A DNA stretch of 64,000 nucleotides from Alphaproteobacteria bacterium (GCA_030433335.1 JAUILL010000002.1:62001-126000); one strand, 5' to 3'. Positions 19,947 to 29,814 are shown, counted from the first letter of the stretch. Made by a program: numbers and translations. The notes: a model not told the origin generated them from the sequence alone.

Positions 19947-20858
19947 ATGCAGATCTACCTCCCGATTGCCGAAGTCTCAGTTAACGCGTTCCTCCTGCTT
20001 GGGCTCGGAGGGATCGTAGGCCTATTGTCCGGCATGTTCGGCGTCGGCGGGGGCTTTTTGATCACCCCGCTCCTGTTTTTCATCGGCGTGCCGCCTGCGG
20101 TCGCTGTGGCAACAGGCGCGAACCAGATCGTTGCGTCCTCGTTCTCGGCCCTTATGGCGCATCTGAAACGCAAAACGGTCGACTTCAAGATGGGCTCGGT
20201 GCTGCTTGCTGGCGGTCTGGTTGGATCGGCGCTCGGGGTCTACGTTTTCACGCTGCTGAAACAGCTCGGCCAGGTCGACCTGTTGGTGAACCTGTTCTAC
20301 GTGGTGTTCCTTGGCATCGTCGGCGGCCTGATGATGATCGAGAGCCTGAACGCCCTGCGCAAATCCAAACGCCAAGGCCCCACCAAAGCCAAAAAGCGCG
20401 GCCGAGGCATCGTGCAAACTATGCCGCTGAAGATGCGCTTCCGCGCGTCGGGCCTCTATATCTCCGCGATCCCTCCGTTTTTGGTCGGCCTCTCGGTCGG
20501 CGTTCTCTCGGCTATTATGGGCGTGGGAGGCGGCTTTATCATGGTGCCCGCGATGATCTACATCCTCGGCATGCCCACCAAGGTCGTGATCGGCACATCC
20601 CTGTTCCAAATCATCTTCGTGACCGCCTTTACGACACTGCTGCATGCCACGACGAACTATACCGTCGACATCGTGCTCGCACTGTTGCTGCTGGTCGGCG
20701 GCGTGATCGGGGCACAATTCGGCACACAGATCGGCGCGAAGCTCAAAGCGGAACAGTTGCGGATCGCACTCGCAGGACTGGTCCTGATCGTGTGTGGCAA
20801 ACTAGCGCTCGACCTGCTGCTCACCCCATCCGACCTCTATTCGATCGGAACGTCGTGA
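19947..20858 (+). CDS. Sulfite exporter TauE/SafE family protein
   Basis: LGGIVGLLSGMFGVGGGFLITPLLFFIGVPPAVAVATGANQ; duplicated GVGGGF motif. Confidence 0.9.
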   Translation: MQIYLPIAEVSVNAFLLLGLGGIVGLLSGMFGVGGGFLITPLLFFIGVPPAVAVATGANQIVASSFSALMAHLKRKTVDFKMGSVLLAGGLVGSALGVYVFTLLKQLGQVDLLVNLFYVVFLGIVGGLMMIESLNALRKSKRQGPTKAKKRGRGIVQTMPLKMRFRASGLYISAIPPFLVGLSVGVLSAIMGVGGGFIMVPAMIYILGMPTKVVIGTSLFQIIFVTAFTTLLHATTNYTVDIVLALLLLVGGVIGAQFGTQIGAKLKAEQLRIALAGLVLIVCGKLALDLLLTPSDLYSIGTS

Positions 20859-21625
20859 TGCGGTTTCTTGCCTCTCTCGTCACGCTCGTCTTCCTGTCGC
20901 TTCCGTTGGCCGCCGAAGAACTCGTCCTCGGCCTCAGCCAAGAGGAAGTGCGGATCACCACCCGCTTCGACGGCTCTGACATCCTGATCTACGGTGCGAT
21001 CAAGCGCGATCTCAGTGAAGTCGATCCCGAAGATGAACCCCTAAACGTCATCATCACCGTCGCAGGTCCCTCGGGCCCAACCACCGTCTGGCGCAAAGAG
21101 CGCGTGGGCGGCATCTGGATGAACACCGATTCAGTCGAGATCGATCGCGCCCCCAGTTTCTATGCAGTCGCAACCACCGCCCCCCTGCCCGACATTCTGT
21201 CCGAGACCGAGGACCTACGGCACAAAATCTCGATCCCACGCGCGATCCGGTCGGTGGGGGCCCCGCGCAACATCGAAGACGCAGAAAGCTTTACCGACGC
21301 CCTGATCCGGATCAGGGAGCGCAACGGCTCTTATCTCGTTTACGAAAAATCGGCACAGCTGCGCGAAGATACCCTGTTCGACACACGGATCACCCTGCCT
21401 GCAAACCTGACCGAAGGCGAATACACAACGCGCATTTTCGTCACCCGCGATGGCGCAGTCCTGACCCACGAACAAGCCCCGATCCTCGTGCGCAAAGTCG
21501 GCCTTGAACGCTGGCTCTTTACCCTATCCCGCCAACAGCCACTGCTTTACGGCCTCCTCAGCCTCGCGCTAGCGGTCGCAGCAGGTTGGGGCGCATCGAC
21601 CTTCTTCCAGTTGATCCGCCGTTGA
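20858..21625 (+). CDS. TIGR02186 family (putative transmembrane) protein
   Basis: Signal peptide, LVLGLSQEEVRITTRFDGSDILIYGAIKRD, C-terminal TM; follows TauE gene. Confidence 0.8.
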   Translation: MRFLASLVTLVFLSLPLAAEELVLGLSQEEVRITTRFDGSDILIYGAIKRDLSEVDPEDEPLNVIITVAGPSGPTTVWRKERVGGIWMNTDSVEIDRAPSFYAVATTAPLPDILSETEDLRHKISIPRAIRSVGAPRNIEDAESFTDALIRIRERNGSYLVYEKSAQLREDTLFDTRITLPANLTEGEYTTRIFVTRDGAVLTHEQAPILVRKVGLERWLFTLSRQQPLLYGLLSLALAVAAGWGASTFFQLIRR

Positions 21626-21650
21626 TTTCTTTTTGCCAAAAATACTCATT
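21626..21650 (+). repeat. Degenerate intergenic repeat (TTTTTGCCAAAAATACTC)
   Basis: Resembles copies at 47496-47546 and 58747-58766. Confidence 0.4.
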
Positions 21651-21689
21651 GAACGACGCGAGCCACACGCGCACCGTTGAGCAATCGCT

Positions 21690-23213
21690 CTATTCCGTGA
21701 AATCCATCTGCAACGGCGCCGGCGTGCCACCCAGATCCGCCACGCTCAGTGGCCCACTTGGTTTCGACAGCCTTGGCCGCACCACCCAATACAGCCGTTC
21801 CGACGCACGAGTTACCGCCACGTAAGCCAAACGCTTCCACAAAGGTTGCCCAGCCTCGGTCCGCCCCATCCGCGCCGCCGCATAGATATCGGGCGCAAAG
21901 ACCTGCACATCACTCCACTGAGAACCCTGCGCTTTGTGGATTGTGACCGCGGCTCCATGCAGGAACGCCGCCCCCATACGCGCCGCAAAAGGAATAAAGG
22001 GCTCTTCCTCTTCGGGTTTCTCGATTTTCACAATAGACGCCGCGCTAACCTGCGGCTCTTCAGCCCCCAGCACATGCAGCCGCGAGAAACCCGGCTTACG
22101 CCCAGGCCCCAAATAGACGACCTGCGCCCCTTTGATCAGCCCGCGGGCCTCCAGATCGATACGCTTCTTCCGGTGCTTCAGTGGCAACTCGATCCCGTCG
22201 CAGATCAGTGGCTCGCCTTCCAACAGCTCCGTCTCGGGCGCGCCGTAGACGCTACGGAACGCCTTGATCAGCCGGATGCGCGTCGCATTCCGCCACACCA
22301 GAACGGGGCTGCGGGCCATCAGGTCAACCTCAACCCGCTGGCCCCAGATCACGCGATCGTCTTCGCGGGCTTTTTGCTCGATCAGACGCTCGAAATCCTC
22401 GAACCCCAAATCAGGGTCCGCCAAAGCATGGGCGACGTCCAGAATGGGGCTATCGCCTGACTGACGGTGAATGCGGTTCAGGTGCATCACTGCGGGCTCG
22501 GGCAGCTTGTCAAACACCATCTTGCCTGACTGGTTCACAGGCGCAAGCTGCGCCGGATCGCCAAACAGCATCAAGGTCGGGAAAATATCGCGCAGGTCAT
22601 CATACTGCCGGTCGTCCAGCATCGACGCCTCGTCCACCAGACCGATGTCCAAAGGATGCTCGCGGCGCTTCCATCCCGTGATGAAGTCCGACCCGCGCAG
22701 TCCCGCCGCTGCCAGAGCGCCGGGCACCGATTTGTGCAGCTCGTAACTGGCTTTGGCCCGTTCAAGCGCCTCGTCTGTCAGGGCTTCGATCTCTGGCCGT
22801 TCTGCATTGCCGGCCAGCCACTCGGCCACACGCTCGAATTCCGGATCGTAAACGGGGCTATACAGGATCCGGTGAATCGTGGTCGCGGGCACACCGCGCA
22901 TCCGAAGAACACTGGCTGCTTTGTTCGTCGGCGCCAGAATGGCCAACGTCCGCCGTTCTTTCTTTTTGCGGCCCTCGTAGTCGCCGGAAACGATCTCGAC
23001 CCCAGCATCCTCCAAGGCCTTTACCACCGAGGCCAAGAGCATTGTCTTACCCGATCCCGCCTTACCCGTGACAGCCAGAATGGACTGCTTTTCCTCGATC
23101 AAGGGGGTCAGGATGCCCTCGTCCAAATCCACGCCAACACCCCGCAGCATCTGCGTGATACGGTCGTGGGCCTCGGCCTGATCTTCGGAGAAGGTAATGC
23201 TAGGAACGCTCAT
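21690..23213 (-). CDS. RecD-like superfamily 1 ATP-dependent DNA helicase
   Basis: GKAGSGKTMLL Walker A, LVDEASMLDD, C-terminal VTIHKAQGSQW and VAVTRASERLYWV. Confidence 0.88.
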   Translation of the reverse strand: MSVPSITFSEDQAEAHDRITQMLRGVGVDLDEGILTPLIEEKQSILAVTGKAGSGKTMLLASVVKALEDAGVEIVSGDYEGRKKKERRTLAILAPTNKAASVLRMRGVPATTIHRILYSPVYDPEFERVAEWLAGNAERPEIEALTDEALERAKASYELHKSVPGALAAAGLRGSDFITGWKRREHPLDIGLVDEASMLDDRQYDDLRDIFPTLMLFGDPAQLAPVNQSGKMVFDKLPEPAVMHLNRIHRQSGDSPILDVAHALADPDLGFEDFERLIEQKAREDDRVIWGQRVEVDLMARSPVLVWRNATRIRLIKAFRSVYGAPETELLEGEPLICDGIELPLKHRKKRIDLEARGLIKGAQVVYLGPGRKPGFSRLHVLGAEEPQVSAASIVKIEKPEEEEPFIPFAARMGAAFLHGAAVTIHKAQGSQWSDVQVFAPDIYAAARMGRTEAGQPLWKRLAYVAVTRASERLYWVVRPRLSKPSGPLSVADLGGTPAPLQMDFTE

Positions 23214-23273
23214 GGCGCGGACACTACACAGCGGCACGGGTCAACGGAACTGGCAAAACGCCCTGCGCCGCCC

Positions 23274-23990
23274 CTAGACCAGAATGAAGCCGTGAGAAAT
23301 CGCTTTGGCCACCGCGTGCGTGGTATTCGTGGCATCCAGTTTCCGGCGCGCGGATTCGATATAGGCGCGCAAAGTATGCTCCGAGATATCCAGTTTTACC
23401 GCGATCTGCGCACGGCTCATCCCCCTGGCAAGAAAAGACATTGCGTCGATCTCGCGAGGCGACAGAGCCCGTCTCGGTTCAGAGCATAGGGATGGATCAA
23501 TCTCGAGGATACGGGCATTCAGGAACTGGCAGATGGTCATCAGATTGCTCATCTCCCCTGCCCATTTCTCGCGCCAGTCCGCCGCACTGCCCCCACCACA
23601 GAGGCTAAGCGCCGCATATTGTCCTCGGGGGCCGCGGATCGGAACCGTGTATCCATTGGGGCCGAGCCCGTGTTCCAGCGCAAATTGATAGATTATTTGG
23701 GCTTGGCGACCGGACCAATCCAAATCCTGCCAATCCACAGGAAGGTAGCTGTTGTAACAAGCCAGCACGACCGGATCGTGGCGGTCGAGACCGTTCGTGA
23801 AATACTCGTCGATCCATTTCTGCGGAAACGTTCCGTAGACGCGCACTTGGCCATCTGGCTGCATCACGAAGAAGGCTGACTGCGTCACGTCAAATATGTC
23901 GCAAAGGCTTGCCACGAAAGCATTCAGCGCGGCTTCGTCTGAAATCACGCGAATTCGGTCAAGCAAAGGTGCGAGAGAATTATCCAGCAC
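23274..23990 (-). CDS. LuxR family transcriptional regulator with autoinducer-binding domain
   Basis: N-terminal W..Y....LDRHDPVV and C-terminal LSPREIDAMSFLARGMSRAQIAVKLDISEHTLRAYIESARRKLDA HTH. Confidence 0.9.
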   Translation of the reverse strand: MLDNSLAPLLDRIRVISDEAALNAFVASLCDIFDVTQSAFFVMQPDGQVRVYGTFPQKWIDEYFTNGLDRHDPVVLACYNSYLPVDWQDLDWSGRQAQIIYQFALEHGLGPNGYTVPIRGPRGQYAALSLCGGGSAADWREKWAGEMSNLMTICQFLNARILEIDPSLCSEPRRALSPREIDAMSFLARGMSRAQIAVKLDISEHTLRAYIESARRKLDATNTTHAVAKAISHGFILV

Positions 23991-24136
23991 AATTAGGCTC
24001 CTGATAAAAAGGAGGCGGTCGGCAATTCACTCCGGACCGCAAAACAGACTTAAACAAACGCCGTCAGATTGCGGCGAAGGGCCCGCAACTTCAAGGATTT
24101 AATTTCAGCTAACATTTATTTCTGTAATGCCCTCAA

Positions 24137-24170
24137 AGAAAAAGCCGCGTATCCCGGCAGGACACGCGGC
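24137..24170 (-). terminator. Rho-independent terminator of ccrA
   Basis: Minus strand GCCGCGT-gtcctgccgggat-ACGCGGC followed by TTTTTC. Confidence 0.8.
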
Positions 24171-24200
24171 TAAATTTAAGCGGCTTCTAGGTCTTCGCGC

Positions 24201-25484
24201 TTAGCGCGCTTCGAGCGCCTCTTCAAAGGTGCGCAGGCCAGTTTTCGGAGCCTGAACCAGCACGGCCATGTTGCCGGGCTTGTGCTCGTTGCGCAGCATT
24301 TTGGTGTGTGCCTGCGGGATCTGTTCCCACTCGAACACTTCGGACATGCAGGGGTCCAGACGACGCTCGCACATCAGGCGGTTCGCCGAGGCAGCCTGCT
24401 TGAGGTTCGCAAAGTGCGAGCCTTGCAGACGCTTCTGGTGCATCCACATGTAGCGCACGTCGAAGGTACAGTTGAAGCCCGAGGTGCCCGCGCAGATCAC
24501 AACGATACCGCCCTTTTTCACGATCAGGGTCGAGACCGGGAAGGTCGATTCACCAGGGTGTTCGAAGACCATGTCAACGTTCACGCCCTTGCCGGTGATG
24601 TCCCAGATCGCCTTGCCGAACTTGCGCGCTTCTTTGAGCCACGCATTGTATTCGGGCGAGTTCACGGTGGGCAGTTGGCCCCAGCAGTCGAACTCTTTGC
24701 GGTTGATGACGCCTTTCGCGCCCTGATCCAGAACGAACTGACGCTTGCTCTCGTCCGAGATGACGCCGATCGCGTTCGCACCTGCAGTATTCGCCAGCTG
24801 GATCGCATAGGATCCCAGACCGCCCGAAGCACCCCAAACCAGAACGTTCTGGCCGGGCTTCAGCTCGTGGGGGTGGTGGCCGAACAGCATGCGGTATGCG
24901 GTTGCCAGAGTCAGAGTGTAGCAGGCGCTCTCTTCCCAAGTCAGATGCTTGGGGCGGGGCATCAGCTGCTGGGCCTGAACGCGGGTGAACTGAGAGAACG
25001 AACCGTCACCGGTCTCGTAGCCCCAGATGCGCTGAGTCGGAGAGAACATCGGATCGCCGCCGTTACACTCTTCGTCGTCGCCATCATCCTGGTTACAATG
25101 GATGACAACTTCATCACCCACCTTCCAGTTTTTCACTTTATCGCCAACGGCCCACACAATCCCCGAGGCATCCGAGCCTGCGATGTGGTAGTCTTGCTTG
25201 TGAACATCAAAGGGCGAGATCGGCTGACCCAGACCAGCCCACACGCCATTATAGTTAACACCGGCAGCCATCACGAGGACCAGCACTTCGTGGCTGTCGA
25301 TTTGCCAAGTGTCTACGACCTCTTTCTGGAACGAAGTTTCCGGTTCGCCGTGACGCTCGCGGCGGATCGCCCACGCATACATTTTCGGGGGAACATACCC
25401 GAGGGGCGGCATTTCGCCCACTTCGTACAGTTCCTTTTCCGGCGCATCGTAGGGGGCAATCCCAGTGTTTGTATCAAGTGCCAT
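24201..25484 (-). CDS. ccrA: Crotonyl-CoA carboxylase/reductase
   Basis: MALDTNTG...YEVGEMPPLGYVPPKMYAWAIRRERHGEPETSFQKEVVDTW; zinc-type MDR with VLVWGASGGLGSYAIQLA. Confidence 0.96.
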   Translation of the reverse strand: MALDTNTGIAPYDAPEKELYEVGEMPPLGYVPPKMYAWAIRRERHGEPETSFQKEVVDTWQIDSHEVLVLVMAAGVNYNGVWAGLGQPISPFDVHKQDYHIAGSDASGIVWAVGDKVKNWKVGDEVVIHCNQDDGDDEECNGGDPMFSPTQRIWGYETGDGSFSQFTRVQAQQLMPRPKHLTWEESACYTLTLATAYRMLFGHHPHELKPGQNVLVWGASGGLGSYAIQLANTAGANAIGVISDESKRQFVLDQGAKGVINRKEFDCWGQLPTVNSPEYNAWLKEARKFGKAIWDITGKGVNVDMVFEHPGESTFPVSTLIVKKGGIVVICAGTSGFNCTFDVRYMWMHQKRLQGSHFANLKQAASANRLMCERRLDPCMSEVFEWEQIPQAHTKMLRNEHKPGNMAVLVQAPKTGLRTFEEALEAR

Positions 25485-25637
25485 CGTCGTGCCTCCATGC
25501 TCCCGAATGTTTCGGGGGTAAACTCTCTTCTGCGGCGCAGAATCGCGCTGCCTCTGCAGCATGGATATAATCGGCCACGCAACATCGCAACAGTTTTCAC
25601 GCGCATTTTTGAAATTTTATGTCGCGACCAAAGTCGA

Positions 25638-25686
25638 ATGCTGCGCGAGCATCTTGAAAAATTGGGGTTTGCGCCGCGTTGCGGCG
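25638..25686. promoter_or_regulatory. Two perfect dyads in the ccrA/ecm divergent promoter region
   Basis: ATGCT-gcgcg-AGCAT (25638-25652) and CGCCGC-gtt-GCGGCG (25672-25686). Confidence 0.5.
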
Positions 25687-25766
25687 AATTGACAGCGCCA
25701 TATAATTCCAAGTACTAAGACACGAACGCAAGAAAATTGCTGAACCGTATGCATTGCGAGGCACCG

Positions 25767-27734
25767 ATGACCGAGACTCAGAAAGACCGCCCCTGGCTGA
25801 TCCGCACCTATGCGGGACACTCGACCGCAGCGAAGTCGAACGCTCTATATCGTGGGAACCTGGCCAAGGGTCAGACCGGTCTGTCGGTCGCTTTCGACCT
25901 GCCCACACAGACTGGCTATGACAGCGACCACGTGCTGGCCCGCGGCGAAGTGGGCAAGGTTGGCGTGCCCGTCTGCCACCTTGGTGACATGCGCACTCTG
26001 TTCGACCAGATCCCTCTGGAACAGATGAACACCTCGATGACCATTAACGCGACGGCGCCTTGGCTGCTGTCTCTTTATATTGCGGTCGCCGAGGAACAGG
26101 GCGCGGACATTTCCAAGCTGCAAGGCACCGTTCAGAACGACCTGATCAAAGAATACCTGTCGCGCGGCACTTATATCTGCCCGCCCAAGCCCTCGCTCAA
26201 GCTAATCGCGGACGTGGCCGAATATTGCTACCAGAACGTGCCCAAGTGGAACCCGATGAACGTGTGTTCCTACCACCTGCAAGAAGCCGGCGCGACGCCC
26301 GAGCAGGAGCTGGCCTTTGCTCTGGCCACCGCGACCGCCGTTCTGGACGAGTTGCGCCCCCGCGTTTCGGCCGAGGACTTCCCTGCCCTCGTCAGCCGCA
26401 TCAGCTTCTTTGTGAACGCGGGCATCCGCTTTGTCACCGAGATGTGCAAGATGCGCGCGTTCGTGGACCTGTGGGACGAGATCTGTCTGAACCGCTACGG
26501 CGTTGAGGAATCGAAGTACCGTCGCTTCCGTTACGGCGTTCAGGTGAACAGCCTTGGGCTGACCGAGCAGCAGCCTGAAAACAACGTCTACCGCATCCTG
26601 ATCGAGATGTTGGCCGTGACCCTGTCGAAAAAGGCCCGTGCCCGCGCCGTGCAGCTGCCCGCGTGGAACGAAGCCCTTGGCCTGCCCCGCCCGTGGGACC
26701 AGCAGTGGTCGATGCGGATGCAGCAGATTCTGGCCTATGAAACCGACCTTCTGGAATACGAAGACCTGTTCGACGGCAACCCCGCCGTGGACGCCAAGGT
26801 CGAAGCCCTGAAAGAAGGCGCGCGTCAGGAACTGGCGCAGCTGGACGGCATGGGCGGCGCGGTCAGTTCGATCGAATACATGAAAGGCCGTCTGGTCGAA
26901 TCGAACGCGGATCGCCTGAACCGCATCGAAAAGAACGAGACCATCGTGGTCGGCGTGAACAAGTTCCAGCAGGGCGAACCCAGCCCGCTGGTCGGTTCGG
27001 ACGGCGGTATCATGGTCGTCGATCCCGCGGTCGAAGTCGAGCAGATCGAACGCCTGAACGCTTGGCGCGCCGAGCGTGACGAAGCCGCCGTTCAGGCCGC
27101 TCTGGCCGAGCTGCGCGAAGTTACCAAAGCTGGCGGCAACGTTATGCCTGCGTCGATCAAGGCGGCCAAGGCTGGAGCGACCACCGGCGAATGGGCGGCA
27201 GAGATGCGCGCAGCCTTCGGTGAATACCGTGGCCCGACCGGCGTTGCCCGCGGTGTGTCGAACAAAACCGAAGGTCTGGACGATATCCGCGAAGCCGTGG
27301 ACGCTGTCAGCGACAAGCTGGGCCGCCGCCTGAAGTTCCTGGTGGGCAAGCCCGGCCTCGACGGTCACTCGAACGGCGCCGAGCAGATCGCCTTCCGCGC
27401 GCGCGACTGCGGCATGGACATCGAATACGAAGGTATCCGTCTGACACCCGAGGAAATCGTCGCAGCCGCCCAAGAGGATAGTGTCCATGTGGTCGGGTTG
27501 TCGATTCTGTCCGGCAGCCATATCCCCTTGGTCGAAGACGTGATGAACCGGATGCGGTCAGCGGGGTTGGGGGACATCCCTGTTGTGGTCGGCGGGATCA
27601 TTCCAGACGAGGACGCTCAGCGTCTGCTCGGGTTCGGTGTGGCCAAGGTTTACACGCCGAAAGACTTTGAGCTGAACCGGATCATGATGGATATCGTTAC
27701 TCTGGTCGATCCAACTCCGGTTGCCGCTGAATAA
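25767..27734 (+). CDS. ecm: Ethylmalonyl-CoA mutase (MeaA-type B12-dependent mutase)
   Basis: RPWLIRTYAGHSTAAKSNALYRGNLAKGQTGLSVAFDLPTQTGYDSDH; C-terminal B12 domain GKPGLDGHSNGAEQIAFRARDCGMDIEYEGIRLTPEEIV. Confidence 0.95.
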   Translation: MTETQKDRPWLIRTYAGHSTAAKSNALYRGNLAKGQTGLSVAFDLPTQTGYDSDHVLARGEVGKVGVPVCHLGDMRTLFDQIPLEQMNTSMTINATAPWLLSLYIAVAEEQGADISKLQGTVQNDLIKEYLSRGTYICPPKPSLKLIADVAEYCYQNVPKWNPMNVCSYHLQEAGATPEQELAFALATATAVLDELRPRVSAEDFPALVSRISFFVNAGIRFVTEMCKMRAFVDLWDEICLNRYGVEESKYRRFRYGVQVNSLGLTEQQPENNVYRILIEMLAVTLSKKARARAVQLPAWNEALGLPRPWDQQWSMRMQQILAYETDLLEYEDLFDGNPAVDAKVEALKEGARQELAQLDGMGGAVSSIEYMKGRLVESNADRLNRIEKNETIVVGVNKFQQGEPSPLVGSDGGIMVVDPAVEVEQIERLNAWRAERDEAAVQAALAELREVTKAGGNVMPASIKAAKAGATTGEWAAEMRAAFGEYRGPTGVARGVSNKTEGLDDIREAVDAVSDKLGRRLKFLVGKPGLDGHSNGAEQIAFRARDCGMDIEYEGIRLTPEEIVAAAQEDSVHVVGLSILSGSHIPLVEDVMNRMRSAGLGDIPVVVGGIIPDEDAQRLLGFGVAKVYTPKDFELNRIMMDIVTLVDPTPVAAE

Positions 27735-27790
27735 CCGACGTTCGGGGCGGCTGGACCGCGGTGACGTTGAGTATTTATCGCAAAAAGAAG

Positions 27791-27828
27791 CATGGGGCTT
27801 GCCAATCGGCGGGCCCCGTTCTTTTTTG
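27791..27828 (+). terminator. Terminator of ecm
   Basis: GGGGC...GCCCCGTTCTTTTTT. Confidence 0.75.
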
Positions 27829-27857
27829 ACCATCAGGTAAATGCGGGAGACTTCGAG

Positions 27858-28562
27858 ATGACGGTACATATTGGCGCAAAGCCGGGGCAAATCGCCGAGA
27901 CGGTGCTGATGCCGGGTGATCCCTATCGGGCCAAGTGGGCGGCTGAGACGTTTCTGGAAGGCGCCGAGCTGGTTAACGAAGTGCGCGGGATGCTGGGGTA
28001 CACCGGCACGTGGCGCGGGCATCGGGTGACCATTCAAGGCAGCGGGATGGGGATGCCGTCGCTGTCCATCTATGCCAACGAGTTGATTAAGGACTATGGT
28101 GCGCAGACGTTGATCCGGATCGGGTCGGCTGGCGGGATGCAGCCTCAGGTCAAAATCCGCGATCTGGTGATTGCGATGACCAGTTCGACCTTGTCGACGC
28201 CGTCATCGGGGATTTTCCGCGAAGTGAACTATGCACCCTGTGCGGATTTCGGGCTGCTGCGAGCGGCGGTTGCGGCGGCCGAGGCGCGTGGCTCGGTGCC
28301 CCATGTGGGCGGGATTTACAGCTCTGACGTGTTTTATGACGAGCGCCCCGATCTGAACGAGCAGATGACCCGTCACGGTATTCTGGCGGTCGAGATGGAG
28401 GCAGCGGAATTGTACACTCTGGCTGCGCGCTATGGGCGGCGGGCTTTGGCGATCCTGACGATTTCCGACCACCTTCAGACGGGCGAAGCGCTGCCCTCCG
28501 AGGACCGCGAGCGCAGCTTTGGCGAGATGGTCGAGATCGCTTTGGAAGCGGCCTTCGCCTGA
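27858..28562 (+). CDS. deoD: Purine-nucleoside phosphorylase
   Basis: [34 protein letters not shown]...RIGSAGGMQ...[29 protein letters not shown]. Confidence 0.95.
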   Translation: MTVHIGAKPGQIAETVLMPGDPYRAKWAAETFLEGAELVNEVRGMLGYTGTWRGHRVTIQGSGMGMPSLSIYANELIKDYGAQTLIRIGSAGGMQPQVKIRDLVIAMTSSTLSTPSSGIFREVNYAPCADFGLLRAAVAAAEARGSVPHVGGIYSSDVFYDERPDLNEQMTRHGILAVEMEAAELYTLAARYGRRALAILTISDHLQTGEALPSEDRERSFGEMVEIALEAAFA

Positions 28563-28565
28563 GGG

Positions 28566-29411
28566 TTAACGCCCGTGGCTGCGGTCGTATCCGTTGGCTG
28601 CGGGCGGTTGCCAAGTGTCCAGTGCCCCCTCTGCGGGACGCAGGATGTCGATTTGCAGCGGATAGCAGGCGGCAGTGTCGCTGGAGTGTTCGCTGCTACA
28701 GTCGCCTCCTGGACAGGCGCTGAGCGCCCCTAGCAGGTCGATTTCCGCGAAAAATTCGATGTAGTCGCCGGGGCGCACGGGGCTGGCCTTCATAAAGTAT
28801 TGGCCGGTGTCGCGGGTGAAGCCAGTGCACATAAACACGTTCAGGACATCGTGGACGTGGGGCTCGGCATCGGCCAAGGACAGGCCCGAGTGGTCCGACA
28901 GCGCGCGCGCCAGGTTCGAATGGCAGCAGTGGTGATATTGCCCGCCGGACAGCAGGTTATGGGTGTAGGGATCACAGCGGGTGCCGATCACGTCGTGAAC
29001 CGAGCCACCGAATTGGTCGATCCCGTACCAGCCCAAGGTGTCGTGGGTCACCGTCGCCATGGGGCGCAGGTGCGGCAGGTTCGACCATAGGCGGTCACCT
29101 GTGGTGACATGCGTGCCATGAAGTGCGCGTGTTTTGCCGCTGAAGAACCGCTCGGACAAATCGCTGGCGTTCCAAAGGTTCAGATCGCCCACCTGAGGGC
29201 CTTCGACAGACGTAATCCGGAAGAAGTGCCCCGCGGGGACCGTGAAACTGGCCGCATCCCGCGCTGGGGCGAGCACCGTTTCGATGACTTCTGCCCCGAT
29301 CCGCGCCGCTTCATAGATCGCCATATTCGGCTGGGGCAGCGTGTCGGTCGGGTAGCAGATCACCGGCTTGATCGCGCGGCGAGCCTCGGCATCGGCGGGG
29401 GTGTTGCACAT
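28566..29411 (-). CDS. DUF1989 / urea carboxylase-associated family protein
   Basis: VPAGHFFRITSVEGPQVGDLNLWNA, GTRCDPYTHNLLSG, HHCCHSNLARAL, DVLNVFMCTGFTRDTGQYFMKASP. Confidence 0.85.
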   Translation of the reverse strand: MCNTPADAEARRAIKPVICYPTDTLPQPNMAIYEAARIGAEVIETVLAPARDAASFTVPAGHFFRITSVEGPQVGDLNLWNASDLSERFFSGKTRALHGTHVTTGDRLWSNLPHLRPMATVTHDTLGWYGIDQFGGSVHDVIGTRCDPYTHNLLSGGQYHHCCHSNLARALSDHSGLSLADAEPHVHDVLNVFMCTGFTRDTGQYFMKASPVRPGDYIEFFAEIDLLGALSACPGGDCSSEHSSDTAACYPLQIDILRPAEGALDTWQPPAANGYDRSHGR

Positions 29412-29502
29412 GGGGTCTTCTCCTGTCTTGCGGCCGCAAGAAGGCCACAGGATCGGCGCAGGAGGAAGCCCCAATCCGTGGGCCCCGGGCAATATGGCAG
29501 GG

Positions 29503-29709
29503 TTAGTTATCGACCTCGGGTTTTAAGCAAACTTGAGGGGGTTTCAGGGGATCGCCCCAAGTCTCGGCCCCGCAACTGACGCAATGGTAGTAGCGCTGGC
29601 CGTCCTGATCGTTGCGACGGTTTTCGCGCCAACGGCAGTTGCGCGTTTGGCGGTTCGAGAAGATCAGCACCAGAACAAAGGCAATGACCAATCCAACAGC
29701 AACAATCAT
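29503..29709 (-). CDS. Small membrane-anchored Cys-rich protein, function unknown
   Basis: 68 aa; N-terminal TM then RYYHCVSCGAETWGDP zinc-ribbon-like Cys pairs. Confidence 0.6.
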   Translation of the reverse strand: MIVAVGLVIAFVLVLIFSNRQTRNCRWRENRRNDQDGQRYYHCVSCGAETWGDPLKPPQVCLKPEVDN

Positions 29710-29768
29710 ACGGAGGCTCCTCTGGGGATCATGCGCCCAGACCTAAAAGCCTGCGCCGGAAAAGCAAA

Positions 29769-29799
29769 CCCCGTGCAAGGAGGAGGGTCCTGCACGGGG
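29769..29799 (-). terminator. Terminator of the 50-aa ORF
   Basis: CCCCGTGCA...TGCACGGGG 9-bp stem followed on minus strand by TTTGCTTTT. Confidence 0.75.
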
Positions 29800-29814
29800 C
29801 TGCGAGGTCGCAAA

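Noticed and set aside
29412-29502. Possible guanidine (ykkC-type) riboswitch upstream of the DUF1989 gene
   Set aside because: I could not recognise the conserved loops; only a CTTGCGGCCGCAAG palindrome is evident. An Infernal search would be decisive.
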